Assembly: GCA_023374045.1 (NCBI GenBank)
Contig: CM041780.1
Coordinates: 36,588,030-36,652,029, forward strand
Direction of reading: 5' to 3'
DNA length: 64,000 bases
DNA from: Limonium bicolor
Taxonomy: Eukaryota > Streptophyta > Magnoliopsida > Caryophyllales > Plumbaginaceae
The notes below the pieces were generated by a model. It did no database searches, was not told where the DNA came from, and was given only the letters and a program-made list of their open reading frames with translations. Below, piece by piece: positions 35,501-46,818 of the stretch. Every line of letters starts with the position of its first letter. Position 1 is the first letter of the stretch. The position numbers and the translations under genes are program-made.

Positions 35501-36740
35501 CGTACACTACCTGTATACATACGTGGGGTACCATGTTGATACGTTACCACTTACCCAACTATATGTCAGGCCCGCAAGCTCCTTCGGAGTGCAGTTGTCC
35601 CACATCCCGTAATTGGGTACACTCGTAGTGTTCGTCACACCTAGGTGAAGTATTCTATTGTCAACTCCTCTTGTATCATCCATGATACTCACCGTAATTC
35701 TGTTGATTTGGTTTTAAAATCCAAGGTTTTAAAGAAGTTGTGGTTTTGAAAGAGAAATTGGGTTTGAAAACAATGGTTGGTTGTGTTAAAAGAAATCTCC
35801 ATGGCATAGCCATGCTTGAGGTCTTGACCAAGTCTAGCTTCATGCTGACTGGTATTTAAATAAGTGGTCAGGCCGTTAGGCCTTTCCAAGGTTCCATTCC
35901 TAGTTGTTAGGATGTGTGATCCTGTAGTTGCTTCTTGTAGCCACGGTACATTACTATGTACCTGTGTGTGTTAGAGTTCCTTTACATATTCTGCCCTTAC
36001 TGCACTTGCCGTGGCAAGTGCGTGGTACTGGTGGTTTTTGGGTAATTCTATACCGATCACGGTATGGTTTCCATTCATAATTGGTAATCTTGCTTACTCT
36101 TCCTTTGATCTTGTTGATCATTTACTTAGGTTAATCACTCTTCTGAGTAACTTCTCAGTGAGTTTGACATAGCTGTCATTGATCAGGGTACTTCTCCAAT
36201 CCTTGGAGCCCCTTTGACTTGGTTGTGTTGTTCCTTGTTGCTTATTCCCACACGTTTGTTGTGGTTACTGAGCCTGATTTGGTTTAGGCACTACAGTTGT
36301 AGTTACGTCAGATTATATCTTGTGAATATTCTTGTAGCTGTCTGAGCTATGTTGGCCAGGTTTGTAACCTTTTTGGCGTTGTAGTTTTGGAGTCAGTCAC
36401 TCCCGACTATGTCCTTAGCCAGCTAGCTCACCGTTGGTGGTGTTGCTTGGCTATTACTGTTGTCCCGTAGACTTGTGTCTCGGGTTTCATTACTGCTCCT
36501 GTTTCCATTTCGTTGCACGGTTAGTGCTTTTCCTGTTGCTGGTTGTTTAGCTAGGTTCTGCGACTGCTAAGCATGTCGCCCCATGCTGTTGCAAGTTATA
36601 GCCTCCTTGTGGTTGGAGTGTTTATACTACCGCTATTAAGTGCGGCTATTGTTGTTCACCCGGGATCCACTTCCGGGTCTTCCATTTCTCGGAATCTACC
36701 ATACGTCGGTTCTTGTTTACTGTGTGATTGCTTCACAACT

Positions 36741-36789
36741 GCCAGATCGGGTTTTCCCCGAGTATGAGAAGGCTTTTCTTCTCTCTGGC
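36741..36789 (-). other. Three-way junction RNA motif, element C leader
   Basis: The outer stem GCCAGA/TCTGGC (36741-36746, 36784-36789) encloses TCGGG/CCCGA and GAGAAG/CTTCTC with a four-base linker. Stems match element B exactly; both loops differ in length by one base. It lies about 177 nt from the primer site. Confidence 0.65.
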
Positions 36790-36951
36790 GTCCTTTCCCA
36801 AGTTATACAATGGGGTTTGCGGGCGGGACTGGTATTGTAGGTATCCGGTACTCACCGGGAGTTCCTAACTAGCATCTAATGCTACACTCAGCCCATAGCC
36901 CTAAGCTTCTAATTCCTAACTCGGTATTCCTAACTCGGTATTTCCAGTCAT

Positions 36952-36977
36952 CAGAGCGATACTTCGCTCTGATACCA
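36952..36977 (-). promoter_or_regulatory. Primer-binding site with overlapping hairpin, element C
   Basis: TGGTATCAGAGC is read on the minus strand from 36977 to 36966. CAGAGCGA pairs with TCGCTCTG across four bases. The upper stem differs from element B in both arms. Confidence 0.9.
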
Positions 36978-36982
36978 CTTTT

Positions 36983-39900
36983 TGTAACACCCCTACTATT
37001 AATTCAATCATTACCGTCCAATCTCCTCGTGCTTCCCGAGTCACGCAGCGGATACATACTTACATACATCGGGTGATACAATGCCGTTAGTCACCCACGT
37101 GACTAACAAGGCTACTACTGCTACATACAGCATCGGTCTGATGGACCGGAATATCCGAGTACTACTTAATACAATACATACCCTCATTACATACTGAATA
37201 CTACAATACTCCATTCGATACATTACTCCATTCAATACCATACTCCATTCAATACAATACTCCACAACTCCGTACAAGATAATACACTACGCATACCGAG
37301 TTTACTAGGTTCCAAAATCAATACAGTACTTCTCCCAAATTCATACACACTTACTAGGAATCAATCTGCTACCCATTCCTCACAAACTAATACTTCTAAT
37401 TACAAGGCGCGCCACCGGTCTCTTACCTTGACCGTATTCGCTCCGGGTACCTGCACACTAAAAACGTTCCCCCGAGGGGGTCAGCTTTCGCTGAATATGA
37501 TAACCGCATACCCCGCGTACTAGCGAGGGTACGCCGACCATTTGGTCGAATACATGCAATTCATTTTGCAATACATCATCATACATACATACTTACATGC
37601 TTTCATTCACGATACTACAATACTACACAAGTATACATACATACGCACAGTACATACATGCTTGGAAGACAATACAAGTCAACCAATACTTACCCATCTT
37701 CCAGAATACATACACATACATACTCATTACATCCAATACGCAATACGGAGATACAATTCTCCAATACATACAAGGTCCAGTTAGCTTCATTACACACCCG
37801 GGTTAATCGGGTGTTCGTACTCTTTTACTTCCGGTCAATGACTTACAATAGTCAAGACCAATACACATACAATACTTACTTCTTACATACTTTACTTCCA
37901 GTTAAGTCGGTATGACCTCCGGGCAGGGATTACTACATCCCACCACCGGGCTTTAGGGTGGCCCACTAATCCAGGATGCTACCCATTCAAGGGAATTGGT
38001 CCAAGGAAAAGATTATAGCCAGGATTCGGATCCAACCTCTTGTGTTTCCTTATCCTCACGCGTGGCCGAAACTATATCGGACTTCTACTCATTCCATTTA
38101 CTCATTACTCAAGTTAGGAGTTAGAATGTTAGGAATTAGTAGAAGTCAATACTTCATTTCCATACATACATACAATACAAGTACACATACTTACACATAC
38201 TTCTCATTCCATTCATTCATTTCATGAATTATACAAACTAATTGTTCAAGAAATACAACAAGAAATAGTTCAAACACAGTTAAGTGCATATAAATCCGAT
38301 TCGTGCATTTATCTTATTGGTGATCACATAAGCACAAATCGGGGTAACCAGGTTAGGATACAGAGCATGAAGAAATCATACCGTTCACCGTTGTATCCGC
38401 ACTACCGGCTCCTTCGAGGATCAACTATTGGATTGCTATACATACATGAAGTAGTATGATCAATGGTCTATTATTGATCTAACTTACTCCTTCATTGATA
38501 TTCTCCATGTTTACTTACTACTCCTTTACATTCATACTTGGTTACAAAACCGTTCTTTTCCTTATTACTTCTTAAGCTTGCTTCCTTACTCATTTACTTA
38601 CTTTCTTACCATTACTACTTCATTAATGGTGTATTACTACATATATATACATATGTGTACATAGGCATATATACATGTATATATGATTACTATAATCATA
38701 TAATTAAAACATTTTTTTTTGACTCGACCGGACTTGCGACCGACCTTGCAAGTCCGGTCCATTCCAGTAGGCTACATCGTGTAGAAATTCCAGGGCCGAC
38801 CGACCTTGCAAGTCCGGTCCCAAGGTCGGTCCATTCCAGTAAGTTTTGTATTTGAAAATTTTAGCCCGACCGACCTTGCAAGTCCGGTCGCAAGGTCGGT
38901 CCATTCCAGTAGCTTGCATTACGGAATTTTTCTGGCCGACCGAACTTGCAAGTCCGGTCGCAAGTTCGGTCCATTCCAGAAGGTTTCAGACGGGAGAATT
39001 TTCTGGTCCGACCGAACTTGCATGCCCGGTCGCAAGTCCGGTCGATTCCAGAAGGTTTCCCGTCTTTGTAAATCTGGGCTCGACCGAACTTGCAAGTCCG
39101 GTTGCAAGTCCGGTCCGGCCCAGTACTTCAGTTTTAAAATCTGTTTTCAACTGATTTATTTACCCATTACTTCCCCAATCTTTACCAATACTTCCCCACA
39201 TGTTTACCACTCATTTGGATGCTCTAAATCACCTTAATTCATTCTCCAAACTTGCTACTCCATTCTTACACAACTTACTCAATATTTTCTCATTTCATCT
39301 CAACACTTATACTAGTTCCCATTTCACCAATGTTACAGATTTTGCTCTTTCTCAAATGCTACAGATTTTCAACCTAACCTTTATCATTCAATACTCTTAC
39401 TACCAATACCACTACTAATATCCTCATTACATTACCTTCCACTCAATCCTTCCCATTATCTAGCTCCTTTCAAAATCCGTTACAAAGTGGTTTACTTCAC
39501 ACTTTAGGCTGTCCAAGCACACCTAGTTTCTCCTAGTTCCTCCAATGCATTATACTACTTCTTGCTACAGATTTTACACATTCACATCCTCATACTACAA
39601 GTACCAATCCATAGTTACTAAATATCTCCACTAACTTCCATACACACCTTGGTTCTCCCATTCACCAAGTCATCCATAATTATACATAGTCCTACCAAAA
39701 TTTTGCCATAGCTCAGCTACTTTTCTTACTTAGCCACACATACACCTTCTCACCAAATTCATGCCATTCTAGCCATACCCATACAAGGGTTCTACCAGCA
39801 CACATACAAAATCCCAATACACCAATATTTCCTCAATCCACAATACATTACTCATATACAACTATTTGGCTCTAAGGCCTACAATCCACATACTTGCTCT

Positions 39901-41348
39901 TAAATACTCAAACTTCAAAATTCTCAATACTAGTACAAGGTTTTGGGTTCTTTAAATACTTTACCCATTCCCATTACTCTAATGCAATAGAATTTAACAT
40001 TAGGAAAATGCTCTTACCTTGAGCTTATACTTCCTTCTTTCTTTCACATTTTTCCTCCTTCTTCCTTTCTTGCCTCAAAATTGGCTACATGGGGAATGGA
40101 GTTGCCAAACTCCATTCCCATCACCCAATGTACACAAAATAAGTGCAATTAAAATGCTAACCCTTAAATTAACACTAATTCATTGGAGTGTTTAGAATAC
40201 AAATTCTAGGGTTTACCTTTGGAGTGTTTTAGGAGGGGCTTTAGCCCTTGGTTCAAGAAGGAGAATCCACCACCATTGCAAGGTGAAATTTATGCTCAAA
40301 AGAGAGAAAGAAAATGGAGTATTACAAGGAGGTAAAAATCGGTTATGAAACAAAATGGAGAAAACATGAGTTTTTCATGTAGATTTTTACCTTGATGGAG
40401 AGAGGGAGCCCCAAGCTACACATTGATGCTATTTTCTTCACCAATGGGGTATACCCACGAAAATGAACTTCATCATTTTGGAATTTTAAAAAGAGGGAAG
40501 TGTAGAGGATGATGAGGGGAGCAAGAATATGTATTTATTTTTGCATTTGGGGCTCACATGGAGATGGAGCATGGAGTCAAAGTGGAGAAGCCATTGGAGC
40601 TTCTTGGAGCTTCAAAAACCGCCCAGCATAGGAGGGAGAAGAGAGAGAAATCGATGGGGATAAGGAAGAAGAGAGAGATGAGGGAAATGAGAGGTGAGGT
40701 GAGAGAGTGTTTTATTTGCTTTTACTTTATTGTTGTCCTTTAGCATATTAGAGAAGTAAAGAGAGTGTGAGGGAAAGGGGGCTACCGATCACACACACAC
40801 ACACTCACTCAAATTTTTGCTTTTTATTTACAAAAGTGGACACACAAGTTTTCTTTTATTACAATGTCACCCCACTACTTCCCGGTTGTTACAGTTTTTA
40901 CTAACCGGAACCCGTTTTCCGGAATTCTCTCGCCTAATTATTTTTATTGGCTATTAAGCTTTCATACATGCTTAATAAATATTATTTAATGATTCATAAT
41001 TTTTACGGGTCTGTTTGACCACTTAAAGTCACGTTTCCGGGTTTTCTCGAAAAACGTGCGCTAAAGCTCTTTTAGCGTTTTAATACATTTCTTGGATCCG
41101 TTTTCTTCGGGAATCGTTCCCATATATTATTTAGGTCTTATTAAACCTTTAGAATCCATATAATACGCTAACTGAGATCTCATACCTCCTATGGTTATTT
41201 AACGCTTATTTAGCGTTTTCCGCTTTTTAAGCGTTTATTTATTTCTTTTGGATTTATTTTTCCTTACCAATATTACTCTAGCATTATTAGGCTCTTAAAT
41301 ATAGATTAGAATTATCTTAATCACTATACTTAAGTTTGGGGTATTTCA
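36983..41348 (-). mobile_element. Element C 5' LTR
   Basis: This 4366-bp LTR is nearly identical to 26872-31228. Landmarks are the U5 hairpin 37086-37107, the paired hairpins from 37469, an ATACAT-rich stretch about 37535-37870, and the six-unit hairpin array 38721-39122. The target duplication ATTTA follows at 41349. Confidence 0.9.
38721..39122 (-). repeat. Tandem hairpin array, element C 5' LTR
   Basis: Same six units as 28606-29011 with a few substitutions, including changes in the linkers and in the short middle block. Arms of the perfect units are unchanged. Confidence 0.8.
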
Positions 41349-41353
41349 ATTTA

Positions 41354-43876
41354 TTTAATACATATATACGTATACCTGTATTAAAATTTAATTAATACAT
41401 ACCCTATGTAGCTTATTATATTTAAATTATCTTATTACCTCAACATTTATCTGCATCCCATGTATGTTTCACAAAGTATTTCTTTACTATATCTTAGGAT
41501 ACTAGCTCTTATACCATTTAGTTAATACAAGTGTTAATTTATTAGCTCCCTGTTTTACCCTAAGTTACTATTTTATTTCCTTTCTATATATGTGTAAATA
41601 TATACATTTCCCTTAGTTTAATTAAAAATATTAACTCCCATATAGTATAATAAATAAAACGTAAAAATAATTAAATTCCTTGATTTACATAAGTTTCTAC
41701 TTAAATAAGTATATATACATATATGTAAATAATTCCACTTCTCTTAAAAGATAATACCAAAACATTTATAACTTACTGTTATAAAATGTTAATTTAGTGT
41801 TCCACATTTTTCCCAGCTTAAAAAGTTTATTAACAAACCATACTTTAATTTTTGGTTACATTAAAAACCATATATTATAAGTTATTCTTATGAAAAACTC
41901 ACAAACACAATTTTTAAAACTATTTACCATTGCCCAAAAATTCCCAAATTTAATATACAGTAACTATAACATTTTAGACATATTATAAAATTTTTATTTC
42001 ATAAAAATATCTTTTTAAATTAGCCAAATAATTCCAGAAAACCCGTAATTTGCAAAAATCATAACTTATGTTTAAAAACTCCAAAACCTTATTAATTTAC
42101 ATCAAAATAAACTAGATTTAATAAGGAATCTATGGTTAAAATTTCAAGTCAAAATACCTTCGGAAGAAATTATTAATTTCAACAAGTTAGAGTTAAATTC
42201 TGAAACATTATAAACTTAAAACATCTTTATTATCCACGGTCTAATCTTGGCCATCCATTTCCTTTAGTCCAGATCGGACGGACGCTGAAGCCCCAGTTCT
42301 TCATCAAATCCAAAATCGAAGTCGAGTACTAAATAGACAATATCTCCCAATCTACAGAACGAAATCAAGTGATTCTTGTTTCTATGGTTTAGAAATTAAA
42401 TTACGGTTCTAATGAGACCAATTTCCCCAATTATAATGCAGTATACGATGGTTTTCGAATTCGATTTCGAGGTTAGGGTTCATACGGTTTAGAAATTTGA
42501 ATTTCCACAAATTCTCTCTGTATGATGCACTATAGGTTAAATTGGTTGGGGGGTTAGTTCGAGAATGACAAATCGAACAACATGGTTGGAGGAATTGATC
42601 AGAAACTTACCAGAGAAGCGCCGGCAAGCAAAATCGAATTCGATTTCCAGAAAAGTCATTATTTTATGAGCAGTTCAAGTAGCCTACTTCACGGATCAAC
42701 TCGTGCTAGTTGAGAGAGATTCAATCCATAAAACCTACGTAATTTTAAAGTAGACATGTAATTCTAAACATTGGTGGAAGAATCATGGAAAACGAATAAC
42801 TAGGGAGAAAGTTACAGATCCACAAAGATCTGAGGTTACCATGTCGTTTCTGGAAGAATTCTGGGCAAAAACCCGACTTGAACGAGTAGGGAACTTTAGA
42901 CGACTAGCGCTTCCAAACTATTACGAATCAGCCTTAGTCATCAACATGAAAGTTGTAGAGGTATTAGAGCTCTTCAAAACTAGCTAAAGAACACAAAATT
43001 TGGCTGAGAAACGAAGACGTTATGGCAAGACGAAGTTTACCTGATTTCAGAGAAAACCAGAATTCTGGGTTACGAATTCGCAATGTGGAAACTTTGGATC
43101 AATATTACCGTCGATGTAGGATGAGTTAGAAGATGTATGAGTTATGGTTGGAAAGAGGAGATTAAGGAGAAGAGAATGCAAAAGATGGCACTCAAAAATT
43201 ACAAACGAGGAGAAAGTTATGGAGGTGACAAGATAGGGCAACAAACTGATTTCTGTTGGCGAAAAACAAGGAGAAAATCGACTAAGTGTTGGGCGGCCTG
43301 TGATTGACTGACACGTGGAAGATCTCAAAGTTTTGACTCTAAACTTCAATCTAGCATAACTTTGGCTAGGATGATCCGTTTTTGACGTTCTTTTTATCGA
43401 TCTTCATGGTTTTCCATAACTTATTTATTGGTATAGATTTCATGTGCTAGTTTGACCATTCTCAAAAAGTCAACCCTAGCAAGGCTTAATAAGCTTTAAG
43501 GTTTCTATAATTTTATTTTGACTTTTATATTTCAAAACAATGTTCTAACTCTTTCGAAAATCTTTATAATATACTTGGAGTGTTTAGAAATTTTCCCAAG
43601 ATTTATTGACTTATAAATCTTATTATTAAATTCATAATACTATATAATAATATATAATAATTAAATATTTAATTGTATTCTTTAGAGTTAAATAGGAGGA
43701 ATCCCCCTAAAATAATTTCCATAATTCCATATAATATTAATACTCATAATTCCATACAATAATTTAATATTCATAATTACTTATACTAATTTAATATTCA
43801 TAATTCCATAAAATAATTTAATACTTAATAGTATTATTAAAGGTTTAATAAAAGAAATCCCCTAAATTAATTTAAA
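41354..43876 (-). mobile_element. Element D 5' LTR, segment 3
   Basis: The remainder of the D LTR after removal of element C. From 43006 it is nearly identical to 5974-6862, but it stops at 43876, before the expected AGGGGTATTTCA end. The break meets the internal 3' region of element T', so a deletion or rearrangement removed the LTR tip and the flanking duplication. No gene seen in the AT-rich part (41354-42240). Confidence 0.75.
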
Positions 43877-44224
43877 ACATTGCATTCATCTCATTTATAT
43901 AGGCTCATCATAAGACCTAGTTGCATTATCCAGGCGCGTCACAAGACCTGGCGACAGAAAAGTTGGTGAGGTGATGGCAATAAATCCTCCTGTGTTATGT
44001 CAGCTTACTTTGGGATTAACGAATGGTGGGCGAAGGCAATAAGCCCCCAGAGTTTTTACCAGGAGTTATCCCTGCACACCGGCTTGGGGGGCGATGGCAA
44101 TAAGTCCACATTGGGTCCAGCCAGGAGCATTGGCATAGGTTTCGGTCCCTAGAAGCATCCGAGCATCATCAGCATCATTAGCATTTCAACATTCTTGCAT
44201 TTGCATACCATACGGTTTTCATAT

Positions 44225-44405
44225 TTTAGGTTGTCAACGCCTTAGAATCGCTTGACATTATTTCATTTTTCACATTTTAGGTTGTCAACGCCTTAGAATA
44301 GCTTGACATTATTTCATTTTTACTTCTTTAGGTTGTCAACGCCTTAGAATCGCTTGACATTACTTCACTTATAGGTAGTCAGCGCCTTAGAATAACTCGA
44401 CCCAG
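44225..44405 (+). repeat. Four-unit tandem repeat in the 3' UTR of element T'
   Basis: Four units of 45-60 bp carry GTTGTCAACGCCTTAGAAT and CGCTTGACATT, which can form a TGTCAA/TTGACA stem. The reversed, diverged counterpart in element T is at about 50405-50590. Tandem arrays upstream of the 3' LTR are known in the Tat/Ogre lineage. Confidence 0.65.
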
Positions 44406-44522
44406 CTTGTTAGTCTCCAACGGCATGCAGGGTCTGTTTATGATCCAAAATTTTGGGGCATCACTTAAGCATCAACCAGACTTTTCATATTCATTACAAA
44501 GTGTAGTTGACGGGGGGCAATC

Positions 44523-46239
44523 TGTTATACCTAAAATTTTGACCCCCCTGGTTAGGGCCTGTAATGCTTTGGTGCTGTGAGAGGCACTTCAATCAAGTCA
44601 TGAGGGATTCCGGCTTGATCGGCGCATTCCGAGGCATGGGGAGCAGTTCCGTCATCGTTAGGGCGTTTTCATAATTTTTAAGGCTCCCAAGACCTCCTAA
44701 AGGCTCCCTCTCTCCTCCAAAAGATGCTCAAATCAACTTGAAATGCTTTGAAATTTTAGCCCATGATAGAGGATGACAGTTTAAGCATAATGGCGTTGGA
44801 ATTTTGATTTTTCGAATTTCCAATAATTTTCTAGTAATTTTTGATTGAATCTGACGAGAAATTAAATTTAAAAATATTCCAGCATTTAAAAATTCGATTC
44901 CAATTCAGAAAAATCATAATTGCCATCCTTGACACATGGCTAAAATTTCAAGCATTCCTTTGGGAAGTCCAATAAAAAGCCAAAAATTTACTTTTACTAG
45001 ATTTTCTTTATCTTTTGATCAAATCAGAATCTCACAAGCTCAAGAACCCTAGGAAGTCAGAAGCATGCATCCCCTCTCCCCCTCACGTTTTTAACACCCG
45101 GCCACCCGAATCATACCGAAATTCACCCGAAATCACCATCTAAGCTCGTTTTCCAATTCCTAAGCATCAACAATCATTAAAACACCACATAAACACCACC
45201 AAAACGTGAAGAACAGCAAGAACAACCAATAAGCAGAAGCTTGGTTCGAAAACCTTCGGGTCTGCCATCAACGAAGCACTCGACGAATCCCGGGTGTGAA
45301 GGATCATTGTAAACCCAAAGTAAAACAGGTAGAAATTCCACTTTCCTAACTCCCTACGACCTTATTAGTCTTGCCTCAAAATTTGGGTTCAGACCAACTC
45401 CTTTCGGCCTCTGTATTACGAATTGTTTTAGTTAGTGCCTTGTTACTTGTTTGCTAAGTTTCGTATTAATTTTGACTTCAAATTTAATTCTTTCAATTAC
45501 TAACGTGCTTATAATCCTTCAAGCTACATACCCATAAAATTTTAGTCGAAAACACCGTCGGGAACCACCAGAAAACCCTGTCCGTGGGTGGTCCATGACT
45601 TCGGACCTATGGTCCGGGACCACGGACGGGTTGTCCGTGGCCACGGACACCCACGAACGGCGGCGGATTTTTTTAAAATTTCAAAATTTAGGTTTTCTAA
45701 ATAACGTCTGGGCCCACGGACAGCATGTTCGTGGCCCGGACTTTTCGAAATTTCGTTTTCTCTAAATTCAACTTTTCTGTATAACTAGGTTAACCGGGTC
45801 CGTGGCTACGGACGTAAATAAAATTTGACCTAATTTTGCCTCTGAAACCCTAGTTTCAATATTTTTAGTTTCTAGTTTAATTTTCTGTCAAAAAATATTA
45901 AAAATACAAAAAATCAGAAGCGCGCCCTTAGGTTAAAACGACTCGTAATAAGCTGTAATTAAACTAAGTAGAGAGGAAAAACGACTCCTAGGGATAATGA
46001 AATTAATGAACCCTAAATAAGTCATATACCAAGCCCCCGAACCCGAACTCTCCTTTCTTAATTTGATCTAGGTAAAAATTAGGTGGCAACTCATAATAGG
46101 TTCCCGTGAGCTAGCTTAGGTTTTGATATTAATGTTATATGACATAGTTATAATCTTAGGTTATAAGTGGACCTAAAACCCGACTAGATCCTAATCAACT
46201 TAATCAACATAGGGTAGGGTTTAAAAATCGAGGCTCACA
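44523..46239 (+). mobile_element. Element T' 3' LTR
   Basis: 1717 bp, related to the two T LTRs. It has the same GC-rich zone of GTCCGTGG/CCACGGAC inverted repeats; the clearest pair is CCACGGAC (45620-45627) with GTCCGTGG (45633-45640). Confidence 0.85.
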
Positions 46240-46818
46240 GTGCCTTAGCTATTGGTCCTGTTCCAGGTAGCAGCTCAATGGTGAACTCTACCTCCGAGTG
46301 GGTGGCATGCCGGACAGTTCCCGAGGAAAGAGATCGGGGAACTCTGACACTACCGGTAAGTCAGGGTCGAACTCGAGGTCCCTATCTATCTCCTGGACAT
46401 AGCAAAAATATACTCCTCCTTCCTCCTCAGTTCTCTATACATTGCCATGGCGGAGATGATCTTGGTCGAAGGTTCTCTAGGCCTCTGGCGGTGCGATATT
46501 GTAACCTAGACGGACTCCTGAGTAGCAGTCGATGCTCGGCGTAGAGGATACAACCCTTGTGCCGCTCCAACTAGTCATCCTGAAAATCACATCAAACCCA
46601 GATCTCTGAGCTCAATGAAGGTGACTAGAAAGTCTTCACCCTTGACGGGAGCGTAACCGTGAAGTCTTGTAGCTCGTCAGCGTCTAGCCCCAACCTCCTC
46701 ATACATGATGACTAGGTGAAGGTATGCGAGGCCCCTGAGTCAAAGAGAACTGATGCATCAACGCCATTAATCGGAAAGGTGCCGGTGAGGATAGTGCCAC
46801 TTTCGCCGGCCTGTGCCT
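46240..46818 (-). pseudogene. Element G protease and start of reverse transcriptase (broken)
   Basis: On the minus strand the translation gives a retropepsin core with VLFDSGASHTF; the catalytic DSGA lies at 46730-46741. It then reads through the usual linker to FPDLFP...GMPP and IELLPGTGPI, the conserved N-terminal part of Ty3/gypsy reverse transcriptase. The protein belongs to Pol, which matures virus-like particles and copies the RNA. Breaks include an in-frame TAG at 46712-46714, further stops, and a shift in the RT part. RT ends at 46240 where element T' is inserted. The motifs look chromovirus-like (Tekay-type), but the lineage is uncertain. Its frame joins exon III exactly if 46819-47889 is removed. 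Confidence 0.8.

Larger units (their letters stand above)
31246..36965 (-). mobile_element. Element C internal region, non-coding and hairpin-rich
   Basis: No retroviral domain is readable. Landmarks shared with element B are the three-way junction (36741-36789), GCACTTGCC/GGCAAGTGC (36002-36021), AGGCC/GGCCT (35870-35883) and the internal polypurine module (32538-32573). With A it shares the CTGATG/CATCAG stem block near 31730-31760 and GAAGC/GCTTC near 32620, where A has GAAGT/ACTTC. Conservation limited to short stems in otherwise diverged sequence is what favours an RNA role. Confidence 0.7.
26872..41348 (-). mobile_element. Element C, complete LARD-like LTR retrotransposon
   Basis: The element is 14,477 bp on the minus strand, with LTRs of 4357 and 4366 bp and the perfect target duplication ATTTA (26867-26871 and 41349-41353). 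The primer site (36966-36977) is beside the right LTR and the polypurine tract (31229-31245) beside the left one. The 5.75-kb internal region has no coding remains. By eye the LTRs are very similar, so it looks fairly young. It shares structural modules with A and B although most primary sequence has diverged. Confidence 0.92.
43877..46239 (+). mobile_element. Element T', 3' end of a Tat-like retrotransposon
   Basis: It contains the last 0.6 kb of the internal region, a polypurine tract (44506-44522, GTTGACGGGGGGCAATC) and a complete 3' LTR (44523-46239, TGTTATACC...CTCACA). LTR and tract match element T in the opposite orientation. The 5' part is lost at 43876. The insertion interrupts element G at the start of reverse transcriptase; GTGCC after the LTR would be the target duplication, but its partner is not in the window. 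Confidence 0.85.
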
